Of a stretch of 5,293 nt of DNA, positions 1 to 5,293 are shown piece after piece. The stretch is from GCA-2720975 sp964467985 (GTDB lineage Bacteria > Planctomycetota > UBA1135 > GCA-002686595): NCBI GenBank assembly GCA_964467985.1, contig CAYXTP010000035.1, positions 1 to 5,293 of the forward strand, in the 5' to 3' direction. How positions within the stretch are numbered: the stretch's first letter is position 1; every line of letters starts with the position of its first letter. The position numbers were made by a program, and so were the translations under genes. The notes beneath the pieces were generated by a model. The model worked only from the letters and a program-made list of their open reading frames with translations, ran no database searches and was not told the DNA's origin.

Positions 1-23
1 CCAAGCAAGCGACTCCGAAGGGG

Positions 24-710
24 ATGGGCCAGCGCGGGAGCTTCGCTCTACCCCCACCCATCGCTTGGGGGTTTTTCATGATGGCCGCGCTGCTGTTGTG
101 GAGCCCACGCTGGACAGGGCTGCCGGATATGGCGGGCTCCAGTGTCCATCCTGACAGTGTTCAAGTGCGGGCCTTGCGCGCGGGACTCCCGAGTCCTCCG
201 ACCATCGAGGTCGCCGGATTTGACATGAATTGCGTGGAGTGCCACGACCTGTTTGCCACGGTCAACGACCCGCCACATGAACTGGGGCAGCACCAGCACA
301 TTCGGTTGAACCACGGCATGAACGACCGCTGCCTGAATTGCCACGACACTTCGCAACGGGACAAGTTGGTGCTGCATGGCCAGCAGCAGATCTCCTTTGA
401 TGAGGTGCACCTCCTGTGCGCCAAGTGTCACGGGCCGACGTTCCGAGATTGGGAGCGGGGCATCCACGGGCGCAGCAACGGTTATTGGGACGCCAGCCGA
501 GGGGCGCAGGAACGACTGACCTGCACGCGCTGTCACGACCCCCACTCGCCCGCCTTCCCGGGCATTGCCCCACTGCCCGGACCGCAGACCCTGCGCATGG
601 GTCCCCAAGGGCCAAAGGCCATGCCCGGTGCCGACCACGGTGACAGTCGCAACCCCCTTAGCCATGGGCGCCAAGCACGGGCCCTGGGCAGAGAGAGTGA
701 ATCCAGATGA
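24..710 (+). CDS. Tetraheme c-type cytochrome, probable electron carrier of a NrfCD-HAO complex
   Basis: Four CXXCH heme c motifs are seen at residues 70-74, 103-107, 132-136 and 167-171 of the 228-residue reading. A histidine-rich stretch between hemes 1 and 2 (His85, 90, 92, 97), with His118, 129, 148 and 174, could supply distal ligands for bis-His hemes. Residues 13-27 are hydrophobic after a short basic start (Arg4), so the protein is exported, as an uncleaved anchor or a signal peptide. The last 55 residues are Pro/Gly-rich, then basic, with no heme site. Layout and size suggest the broad cytochrome c3/c7/c554-like multiheme group, but no named family is certain. By position it is the analogue of NrfB, passing electrons between the Fe-S subunit and the octaheme enzyme. 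The stop overlaps the next start by ATGA. The start is uncertain: the frame stays open to the left edge, so the gene may begin outside the window. ATG 24 leaves a basic n-region before the hydrophobic segment. ATG 78 has a better-spaced GGGGG but makes the hydrophobic part very short. Confidence 0.85.
   Translation: MGQRGSFALPPPIAWGFFMMAALLLWSPRWTGLPDMAGSSVHPDSVQVRALRAGLPSPPTIEVAGFDMNCVECHDLFATVNDPPHELGQHQHIRLNHGMNDRCLNCHDTSQRDKLVLHGQQQISFDEVHLLCAKCHGPTFRDWERGIHGRSNGYWDASRGAQERLTCTRCHDPHSPAFPGIAPLPGPQTLRMGPQGPKAMPGADHGDSRNPLSHGRQARALGRESESR
67..71 (+). promoter_or_regulatory. Possible ribosome binding site favouring an alternative start at 78
   Basis: A run of five G sits six bases before ATG 78, which is followed directly by a second ATG at 81. 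For the upstream ATG at 24 the purine-rich GAAGGGG abuts the start codon with no spacer, which is poor for ribosome binding. Starting at 78 would remove 18 residues, including the basic residue and the first part of the hydrophobic segment, so the protein features argue the other way. The choice is unresolved. Confidence 0.3.
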
Positions 711-1708
711 GTCCTGAAGAGCGCCCCCCCATCGAAGCACAGTCCGAGCCTGACATGGATCGGCGGAACTTCCTGCGCAATGGGGTCACCGCCGCCGGCG
801 CCATGTCGGCGGTGGCTGCTGCCCTCAGTCCGCTCAAGGACATGGACCCCGACGACCTGCCTTCGGTGCGGCAATTCCTACAGAAGCACTACCGGGAGAT
901 GACACCTGAGGAGTTGGAGGAGGCCCTCGCTCGCATCGCCGAGCAGGTGCAGGAACGGCACGGTGTCGAGGCCCATGTGACTGCACCCGAAGCCAAGGAC
1001 GGCGTCGAGTTCGTGTATGCCCTGAACCTCTCGCGTTGCGTGGGCTGCCGCCAGTGCGTACACGCCTGCGTGCAGGAGAACAACCAGAGCCGTTCTCCCG
1101 AGGTGCAGTACATCAGCGTGCTCGAGATGCCGCGGGGAACCATGGATCTCGAACAGGGTGACTGCCACTACGACCGCGCGCTCGTGCCGGACGAAGACCA
1201 CTTCTACCTGCCGATTCAATGCCATCAATGCGCCAAGGCGCCCTGTGTCAAGGTCTGCCCCGTAGGAGCCACCTGGACGGAGCCCGATGGCATCACCGTC
1301 GTGGACTACGACTGGTGCATCGGCTGTCGTTATTGCGAGGCGGCCTGCCCCTATCACGCACGGCGGTTCAATTACGCCAAGCCCTCGATTCCGGAAGGCC
1401 AGGTCAACCCGGACATGAGCTACCTGTCCAACCGACCGCGGGAACAGGGCGTCATGGAGAAGTGCCATTTCTGCCTGCAACGTACGCGCGAAGGCCGATT
1501 GCCGGCTTGCCTCGAGGTCTGCCCGGTGGGCGCACGCAAATTCGGAAACGCGCTCGATCCTGAAAGCGACGTAGCCCAGATCCTGCGCACCAAGCGCGTG
1601 CTGATCTTGAAGGAGGAGCTCGGCACCTTGCCGCGTTTCTTCTACTACTTCGACGAGCGCTACCCGCGCGCCGGGAGTCCGACGCAGGACCCGGAGGAAG
1701 GGAAATGA
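707..1708 (+). CDS. Tat-exported 4x[4Fe-4S] ferredoxin-like subunit (NrfC/DsrO/PsrB type)
   Basis: This 333-residue periplasmic Fe-S electron-transfer subunit would link the quinone-reactive membrane protein to the multiheme cytochromes. A twin-arginine signal, Asp-Arg-Arg-Asn-Phe-Leu-Arg, lies at residues 18-24, followed by an Ala-rich hydrophobic stretch to about 40. Four cysteine quartets follow: Cys111/114/117/121, Cys172/175/180/184, Cys204/207/210/214 and Cys253/256/268/272. The last has the long CX2CX11CX3C spacing typical of the NrfC/DmsB/PsrB group. The C-terminal part around 298-314 (leucine-rich, then Leu-Gly-Thr-Leu-Pro-Arg and Phe-Phe-Tyr-Tyr) also fits this family. At 333 residues it is longer than classical NrfC. 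The extra length is mainly a charged, probably helical stretch (about 43-100) between the Tat signal and the first cluster. The ATG at 707 overlaps the preceding stop, with a purine-rich GAGAGAG nine bases upstream. Met17 (755) would also give a complete Tat signal and is the alternative start. Confidence 0.93.
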   Translation: MSPEERPPIEAQSEPDMDRRNFLRNGVTAAGAMSAVAAALSPLKDMDPDDLPSVRQFLQKHYREMTPEELEEALARIAEQVQERHGVEAHVTAPEAKDGVEFVYALNLSRCVGCRQCVHACVQENNQSRSPEVQYISVLEMPRGTMDLEQGDCHYDRALVPDEDHFYLPIQCHQCAKAPCVKVCPVGATWTEPDGITVVDYDWCIGCRYCEAACPYHARRFNYAKPSIPEGQVNPDMSYLSNRPREQGVMEKCHFCLQRTREGRLPACLEVCPVGARKFGNALDPESDVAQILRTKRVLILKEELGTLPRFFYYFDERYPRAGSPTQDPEEGK

Positions 1709-2961
1709 AGGACTACTTCACGTTCCTCTGGCGCTGCTTCCGTGTCAGCTTCGTCGGTGACCGGCGCTACTACTTGTGGATGATGGTGCTCTCGATCATC
1801 AGCCTGCTGGGGCTCAACGCCTGGGCCCGGCAGCTGGTGTACGGCTTGGCCACCACGGGCATGACCGACCAGGTCTCCTGGGGCCTCTACATCGCCAATT
1901 TCACGTTCTTGGTGGGCATGGCCGCCGCTGCCGCCATGTTGGTCATCCCGGTCTATATCTATCGCAACCGCGAACTGCACGACTTGGTGATCTTTGGCGA
2001 GTTGCTCGCCGTGGCAGCCATCCTGATGTGCTTGATGTTTGTGACCGTCGACCTGGGGCGGCCGGATCGCTTCCATCACCTGTTCCTGAAATTCAATTTC
2101 CCCATGTCCATGTTGGCCTGGGACGTGATTGTCTTGAACGGCTACCTGCTGCTGAACCTGCACATCTGCGGCTACCTGATCTACTGCGCCTACCAGCGGC
2201 GCAAGCCAAGCCGGGCGTTCTACATCCCCTTCGTATTTGTTGCCATCGTTTGGGCGATCAGCATCCACACGGTGACGGCGTTCCTCTATGTGGGGTTGGG
2301 CGGCCGCCCCTTCTGGAACACGGCCATCATCGCGCCGCGCTTCCTGGCCTCCGCCTTCGCAGCGGGTCCGGCCTTCCTGATCCTGACCCTCGAAGTGGTC
2401 GATCGTTTCACGTCGTACGAGGTACCGCGCAAGGCCCAGCAGACGCTGACCAAAATCGTCACGGTCGCCCTTCTGATCAATATGTTCCTGCTGGGCTGTG
2501 AGATCTTCACGGAGTTCTACACCGACTCTGCCCACGGGGCCTCGGCCCGCTACCTGTTCCTGGGACTGCACGGCAAGTCCGCGCTCGTCCCGTGGATCTG
2601 GACGGCCATCGGCTTGAACACCGCGGCCCTCGTCCTCCTGTTGCTGCCCGCCAGCGACAGCCTCAAGTTCGTGTACCCAGCCTGCGTGTTCCTGATCGTG
2701 GGGATCTGGATCGACAAGGGCATGGGACTGATCATCCCCGCGTTCATTCCAACGCCCATAGGCGAGATCGTCGAGTACGCACCGACTCTGAACGAGACCC
2801 TCGTCTGCCTAGGCATCTGGGCCTTTGGCCTGCTCATCTACACCATTCTGGTGCGCGTCACGATTCCCGTGCTGTCGGGGCAGCTGACGATGGACACCGA
2901 CTACTCGCCCAAGTTCCCGCGACGTCGAGTCGCACTTCCTGATCGAGGAAACCCACTATGA
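1705..2961 (+). CDS. NrfD/PsrC-family quinone-reactive membrane subunit
   Basis: This 418-residue polytopic inner-membrane protein would exchange electrons between quinol/quinone and the Fe-S subunit encoded just upstream. About ten hydrophobic helices are visible, near residues 22-38, 58-85, 96-115, 136-160, 172-197, 207-230, 249-270, 294-314, 322-344 and 363-386. Family-like signatures include Ser-Trp-Gly-Leu-Tyr at 58-62, Asp-Leu-Gly-Arg-Pro at 116-120 followed by Phe-His-His (123-125), and a conserved-looking loop at 347-356 ahead of the last helix. It has no CXXCH motif and no b-heme pattern I can defend, as expected for NrfD/PsrC/ActC proteins, which carry no heme themselves. The length is closer to the long DsrP/HybB-like NrfD relatives than to the shorter NrfD of enterobacteria. 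The start overlaps the previous stop (ATGA) and has a clear GGAGG at 1693-1697, seven bases upstream. Whether it also moves protons, as proposed for some relatives, cannot be judged here. Confidence 0.93.
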   Translation: MKDYFTFLWRCFRVSFVGDRRYYLWMMVLSIISLLGLNAWARQLVYGLATTGMTDQVSWGLYIANFTFLVGMAAAAAMLVIPVYIYRNRELHDLVIFGELLAVAAILMCLMFVTVDLGRPDRFHHLFLKFNFPMSMLAWDVIVLNGYLLLNLHICGYLIYCAYQRRKPSRAFYIPFVFVAIVWAISIHTVTAFLYVGLGGRPFWNTAIIAPRFLASAFAAGPAFLILTLEVVDRFTSYEVPRKAQQTLTKIVTVALLINMFLLGCEIFTEFYTDSAHGASARYLFLGLHGKSALVPWIWTAIGLNTAALVLLLLPASDSLKFVYPACVFLIVGIWIDKGMGLIIPAFIPTPIGEIVEYAPTLNETLVCLGIWAFGLLIYTILVRVTIPVLSGQLTMDTDYSPKFPRRRVALPDRGNPL

Positions 2962-4511
2962 AACTGCGCTATGTGCTGATGGCCGCTGCGGCGGCTGCAC
3001 CCATCCTCTTCCAGCCCGAACCGGAAGCCACCCCGGTACTGCGCGAACTCCTGAGCCCTCCAGAGGTGGCGGGTACCCACGACCTTGCGCCGGCGCTGGC
3101 GGAGCACACCGCCGCCGTGCACGCACCCGTCACGACCCAGGCCATCGGCCTGCGCGAGATGAGCCGGGAGACCGCAGAGTGCGTGGACTGCCACAGGCGC
3201 GACAACCCGGCCATCTACACCCAGTGGGGCCGCAGCAAGCACTACCGCGCCAACGTGGGATGCTACGAATGCCACAAGGCTCAGAAAGACGATGTGGACG
3301 CTTTTCGACATTACGACTACACGATCTCGGTCATTGTCAGCCCCAAGGACTGTGCCCGTTGCCACTCGAAGGAGGTCGAGGAATTCTCGGGGTCGCACCA
3401 CTCGAAAGCCGGGCGCATTTTGGGTTCGTTGGACAACGTCCTGGCCGAAGTGGTCGAAGGCAACCACGGACTGGTCACCCCAGGCTTCCCCGACGGAGTG
3501 TCCCCGGCCGCGGTCAGCGGCTGCTGGCAATGCCACGGATCACAGGTCAAGGTGCTGCCCAATGGCAAGTTGGATCCGGCGACCTGGCCCAACACCGGCA
3601 TTGGGCGCCTGAATCCCGATGGCAGCGAAGGCTCCTGTACGGCCTGCCACACCCGTCACGCCTTCTCTGCTGAACAGGCACGGCACCCGGACAACTGTGG
3701 CAAGTGCCACATGGGTCCCGACCACCCGCAAAAGGAGATCTACGAAGAATCCAAGCACGGCATCGCGTTCAAGGCCAATCTGGACAGGATGAACCTGGAC
3801 TCCGCCAAGTGGATCGTTGGCGAGGACTACTCAGCCGCACCGACCTGCGCCACGTGCCACATGTCCGCGACGCGCAATCAAAACGTGACCCATGACGTGG
3901 GTATGCGCATCAGTTGGAACAACCGGCCCAAGGTCTCTATGCGTCCCGAGGTAGCAGACGCCAAGATGGGGCTGCCCGGCGCGGACGTAAACTGGCAGAC
4001 GCGTCGTCAGAACATGATGGATGTGTGCCTGAATTGTCACAACCAAAACTGGGTCGACAACTTCTATGTGCAGTACGACGGCTTGGTCGATATGTACAAC
4101 GAGAAGTACGCGAAGCCCGGCCTGGCTCTCTACGACGCTGCCAAACCCCTCTTGAAGCCGGTCAAGTTCGGAAACAAACTGGACTTCATCTGGTTCGAGC
4201 TCTGGCACCACGAAGGCCGTCGTGCCCGCCACGCCGCATCGATGATGGGGCCGGACTACACGCACTGGCACGGCACCTATGACTTGGCCAAGAACTTCTA
4301 CACGGAGTACATTCCGGAGCTGGAGGAACTGGCTGAAGCGAACCTGGATTCGGAGGATCCCGATCGCAAAGCCGCCGCGGAGGCACTGCAGGCCAAGATC
4401 GCGGAGGTGCTAGGCACGGAGGACCACATGTGGTTCATCGGCGGGATGGACCCCGAGGAGGCTGCCAGTCGGGCGGCCGCCGCTGAGGAATTCAAGAAGC
4501 GCTACAAATAG
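2958..4511 (+). CDS. Octaheme cytochrome c of the hydroxylamine oxidoreductase (HAO) family
   Basis: This 517-residue exported enzyme has exactly eight CXXCH motifs, at 75-79, 102-106, 132-136, 189-193, 227-231, 247-251, 297-301 and 357-361. Their order matches Nitrosomonas HAO as I remember it, including Cys-His-Thr-Arg-His after heme 5, the Asp-His pair after heme 6 (here 255-256), Ser-Lys-His-Gly at 265-268 and Ala-Pro-Thr-Cys before heme 7. By that alignment heme 4 (189-193) is the catalytic P460 position, and Asp255/His256 are active-site residues. Tyr434 falls near the crosslinking tyrosine. Family members oxidise hydroxylamine or hydrazine, or reduce nitrite, NO or hydroxylamine. A short basic start and Ala-rich hydrophobic stretch (1-18) form a Sec-type signal. 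There is no C-terminal membrane helix; the protein ends in a charged, Ala-rich helical tail (about 452-517). The start overlaps the previous stop (ATGA), with GAGGA at 2945-2949. The exact substrate and direction are not determined by sequence. Confidence 0.94.
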   Translation: MKLRYVLMAAAAAAPILFQPEPEATPVLRELLSPPEVAGTHDLAPALAEHTAAVHAPVTTQAIGLREMSRETAECVDCHRRDNPAIYTQWGRSKHYRANVGCYECHKAQKDDVDAFRHYDYTISVIVSPKDCARCHSKEVEEFSGSHHSKAGRILGSLDNVLAEVVEGNHGLVTPGFPDGVSPAAVSGCWQCHGSQVKVLPNGKLDPATWPNTGIGRLNPDGSEGSCTACHTRHAFSAEQARHPDNCGKCHMGPDHPQKEIYEESKHGIAFKANLDRMNLDSAKWIVGEDYSAAPTCATCHMSATRNQNVTHDVGMRISWNNRPKVSMRPEVADAKMGLPGADVNWQTRRQNMMDVCLNCHNQNWVDNFYVQYDGLVDMYNEKYAKPGLALYDAAKPLLKPVKFGNKLDFIWFELWHHEGRRARHAASMMGPDYTHWHGTYDLAKNFYTEYIPELEELAEANLDSEDPDRKAAAEALQAKIAEVLGTEDHMWFIGGMDPEEAASRAAAAEEFKKRYK

Positions 4512-4547
4512 GACTGCAGTGAGCACTCCCGTCTGACGGGAATCTCT

Positions 4548-4600
4548 GGACCCCGGTTGGGAAGGCTGAGAGACCTTCCTGGCTGGGGTCCGCTTGTTTG
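4548..4600 (+). terminator. Rho-independent-type terminator after the HAO operon
   Basis: Bases 4548-4565 pair with 4574-4591 to form an uninterrupted 18-pair stem if G-U pairs are allowed: GGACCCC with GGGGTCC at the base, GGGAAGG with CCTTCC plus G-U pairs above, and an 8-base loop at 4566-4573. A short, imperfect T-rich stretch (GCTTGTTT) follows. It lies 36 bases after the HAO stop codon, as expected for the end of the operon. The T tract is weak, so it could instead be an mRNA 3'-stabilising hairpin. Confidence 0.65.
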
Positions 4601-4613
4601 GGGATCGCTCACG

Positions 4614-4639
4614 AGCGGGACGCAGATCCGCGTTCCGCT
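4614..4639. repeat. Inverted repeat, 10-pair hairpin
   Basis: AGCGGGACGC at 4614-4623 pairs with GCGTTCCGCT at 4630-4639 around the six-base loop AGATCC, with one G-T(U) pair. No T run follows, so a terminator is not supported. It may be part of the transcript's 3' structure, or simply chance in GC-rich sequence. The 5' arm could alternatively pair with CGCTC at 4606-4610. Confidence 0.45.
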
Positions 4640-4678
4640 AGCAGGCCGCGCGGGGAGGGCTGCGGCTGCTTGGGAGGC

Positions 4679-4708
4679 GGACCTTGGGCCGCTGCATGCC
4701 CGCGGTCC
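4679..4708. repeat. Inverted repeat, interrupted hairpin
   Basis: GGACC at 4679-4683 pairs with GGTCC at 4704-4708. Inside it GGGC (4686-4689) pairs with GCCC (4698-4701) around an 8-base loop, with a small internal loop of two bases on each side, one opposition of which is G-U. It is weaker than the terminator hairpin and is listed because it lies in a run of such structures. Confidence 0.35.
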
Positions 4709-4790
4709 CGAGCGCCCCGGGGCCACGAGCAGGGAACCAGGGCGGGAGCGCTCGCCCCAACCACCGCCCCCACCCACCCGGGATGACGAA

Positions 4791-4829
4791 CCCATTGAAC
4801 GTGGGTTGCACCCACTACGTTCTCATGGG
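4791..4829. repeat. Nested imperfect inverted repeat
   Basis: Three stacked arms pair in register around the loop TGC (4807-4809): GTGGGT (4801-4806) with ACCCAC (4810-4815), AAC (4798-4800) with GTT (4819-4821) across a three-base bulge, and CCCAT (4791-4795) with ATGGG (4825-4829) across a small internal loop. This gives fourteen pairs in all. A competing pairing exists between CTCGCCC at 4751-4757 and GGGCGAG at 4827-4833, so the element could switch between two folds. Its function is unknown: structured RNA, operator or chance. Confidence 0.4.
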
Positions 4830-5099
4830 CGAGGCCCCGCAGTCGCCCTCCCGGCAAGAACAGACGAAACTGACTTGGTTCCGTGTGCATAGCCACAAAC
4901 AGCATTCCTTCCTTTGGCCTCGTCTGTAGACGTTGGAGACGCCCCGTCGGGACCCGCTGCGCGAGGAGGGGGGGCCTGCTGGCCTCCAGCCCCTTTTCAT
5001 TGGAGCTGGGGGCAATTCCAGGAATGAATGCACACCAAACCCAGTCAGTTCAAATAGACCACGCGCCCCCTGTCCCGCACCAATCGCTACCTTAGCCCC

Positions 5100-5293
5100 A
5101 TGCTCTGGCGCACCACACTTCCCCTGCTACTCCTGCTGAATCAGGAGCCAGCCCCGATCCAATTTCCGGACGGCCCGGCCGCCAAGGCCTGGGCCGGAGT
5201 CGGTGTGGACACAGTTCCGCGCGCTTTGCCCAAGCTACTGCGAGCCGCCTGCTCCACGACCTCGCCCGCCGGCACCAGCACGGCTACGTGGCA
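5100..5293 (+). CDS. Possible exported protein, 5' part only (runs off the window)
   Basis: From ATG 5100 the frame is open to the right edge, giving 64 full codons. It begins Met-Leu-Trp-Arg-Thr-Thr, then Leu-Pro and five leucines, then Asn-Gln-Glu-Pro-Ala-Pro. This is a basic start plus hydrophobic core followed by a Gln/Glu/Pro-rich stretch, similar in style to the beginning of the HAO here, so it reads as a Sec signal peptide. No ribosome binding site is visible just upstream. After about residue 45 the translation becomes Ser/Thr/Ala-rich and less protein-like. The frame whose codons begin at 5204, 5207 and so on reads more naturally to the edge (Arg-Leu-Leu-His-Asp-Leu-Ala-Arg-Arg, then His-Gly-Tyr-Val). 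The opposite strand is also open from the right edge to a stop at 5141-5143. A real gene, a frameshifted gene, or the end of a minus-strand gene are all possible. Confidence 0.35.
   Translation, partial: MLWRTTLPLLLLLNQEPAPIQFPDGPAAKAWAGVGVDTVPRALPKLLRAACSTTSPAGTSTATW

Larger units (their letters stand above)
4512..5099. other. Gene-free GC-rich intergenic stretch with several hairpins
   Basis: I see no credible protein gene in this stretch. The open frames in it are short, overlap on both strands, and translate to Arg/Pro/Gly-rich protein typical of non-coding high-GC DNA. I found no tRNA or rRNA. It begins with a terminator-like hairpin and holds further inverted repeats, listed separately, up to about 4830. 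From 4830 to 5099 I see no structure I would defend, only G- and C-rich runs such as the G run near 4966-4972. No convincing -35/-10 promoter was found for the possible gene starting at 5100. Confidence 0.6.

Noticed and set aside
24..710. NrfH/NapC-type quinol dehydrogenase identity for the tetraheme cytochrome
   Set aside because: It has four hemes and an N-terminal hydrophobic segment, but heme spacing and surrounding residues do not resemble NapC/NrfH as I know them, and the operon already holds a quinone-reactive NrfD. Not excluded completely.
48..740. Minus-strand ORF of 230 codons opposite the tetraheme cytochrome
   Set aside because: The plus strand carries four spaced heme motifs and an ATGA junction. 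The minus reading has no recognisable domain and is a high-GC shadow.
878..1480. Minus-strand ORF of 200 codons opposite the Fe-S subunit
   Set aside because: It is antisense to the sixteen-cysteine ferredoxin, with no motif of its own.
1776..2501. Plus-strand ORF of 241 codons inside the NrfD gene in another frame
   Set aside because: Arg/Pro/His/Gly-rich translation typical of an out-of-frame reading. The overlapping NrfD frame has about ten membrane helices and a ribosome site.
1660..2571. Long minus-strand ORF (303 codons) opposite the NrfD gene
   Set aside because: It is antisense to a clear membrane protein with family motifs. Its translation is Gln/His/Asp/Gly-rich, as produced by the reverse complement of hydrophobic codons in GC-rich DNA.
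2958..4511. Other octaheme families (tetrathionate reductase OTR, octaheme nitrite reductase ONR) for the last operon gene
   Set aside because: All eight motifs are CXXCH with none of the variant CXXCK lysine-heme sites expected in OTR/ONR, and the spacing and neighbouring residues after hemes 5, 6 and 7 match HAO.
4557..4892. Plus-strand ORF of 111 codons in the intergenic stretch
   Set aside because: It starts inside the terminator hairpin, is Arg/Pro/Gly-rich, has no ribosome site or motif, and overlaps equally long frames on both strands.
4870..4900. Promoter-like bases (TTGGTT with CATAGC) upstream of the edge gene
   Set aside because: The match to -35/-10 consensus and the spacing are poor, and the element is about 200 bases from the candidate start.

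Overview
This is a compact bacterial respiratory gene cluster followed by a gene-poor, GC-rich stretch. By eye the window is GC-rich throughout, with strongly GC-biased third codon positions. Four plus-strand genes are packed head to tail, and each of the three junctions is a 4-base ATGA overlap, so they almost certainly form one translationally coupled operon. The Tat and Sec export signals, many c-type heme motifs and a periplasmic Fe-S subunit point to a Gram-negative-type cell envelope. The phylum cannot be fixed from this window. A planctomycete or another deep-branching high-GC lineage is only a guess.

Layout: (1) about 24-710, a tetraheme c-type cytochrome with an N-terminal hydrophobic segment, possibly starting outside the window; (2) 707-1708, a Tat-exported ferredoxin-like subunit with sixteen cysteines for four [4Fe-4S] clusters (NrfC/DsrO/PsrB type); (3) 1705-2961, a membrane subunit of the NrfD/PsrC family with about ten helices, the quinone-reactive part; (4) 2958-4511, an octaheme cytochrome of the hydroxylamine oxidoreductase (HAO) family. 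The operon is followed by a strong terminator-like hairpin (4548-4591) and further GC-rich hairpins up to about 4830. There is no convincing gene until a possible exported protein begins at 5100 and runs off the right edge.

How the parts fit: NrfD-type proteins exchange electrons with the membrane quinone pool, NrfC-type proteins carry them through Fe-S clusters, and small multiheme cytochromes pass them to a periplasmic enzyme. The set parallels the classical NrfABCD nitrite reductase (NrfB cytochrome, NrfC, NrfD, NrfA), but an octaheme HAO occupies the place of pentaheme NrfA, and no molybdopterin subunit is present. The inferred system is a quinone-linked HAO complex. It would either reduce nitrite (or NO/hydroxylamine) with quinol, or oxidise hydroxylamine or a similar compound and feed the quinone pool. 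A tyrosine at residue 434 of the HAO lies where the P460-crosslinking tyrosine of nitrifier HAO appears to fall, which bears on the direction but does not settle it.
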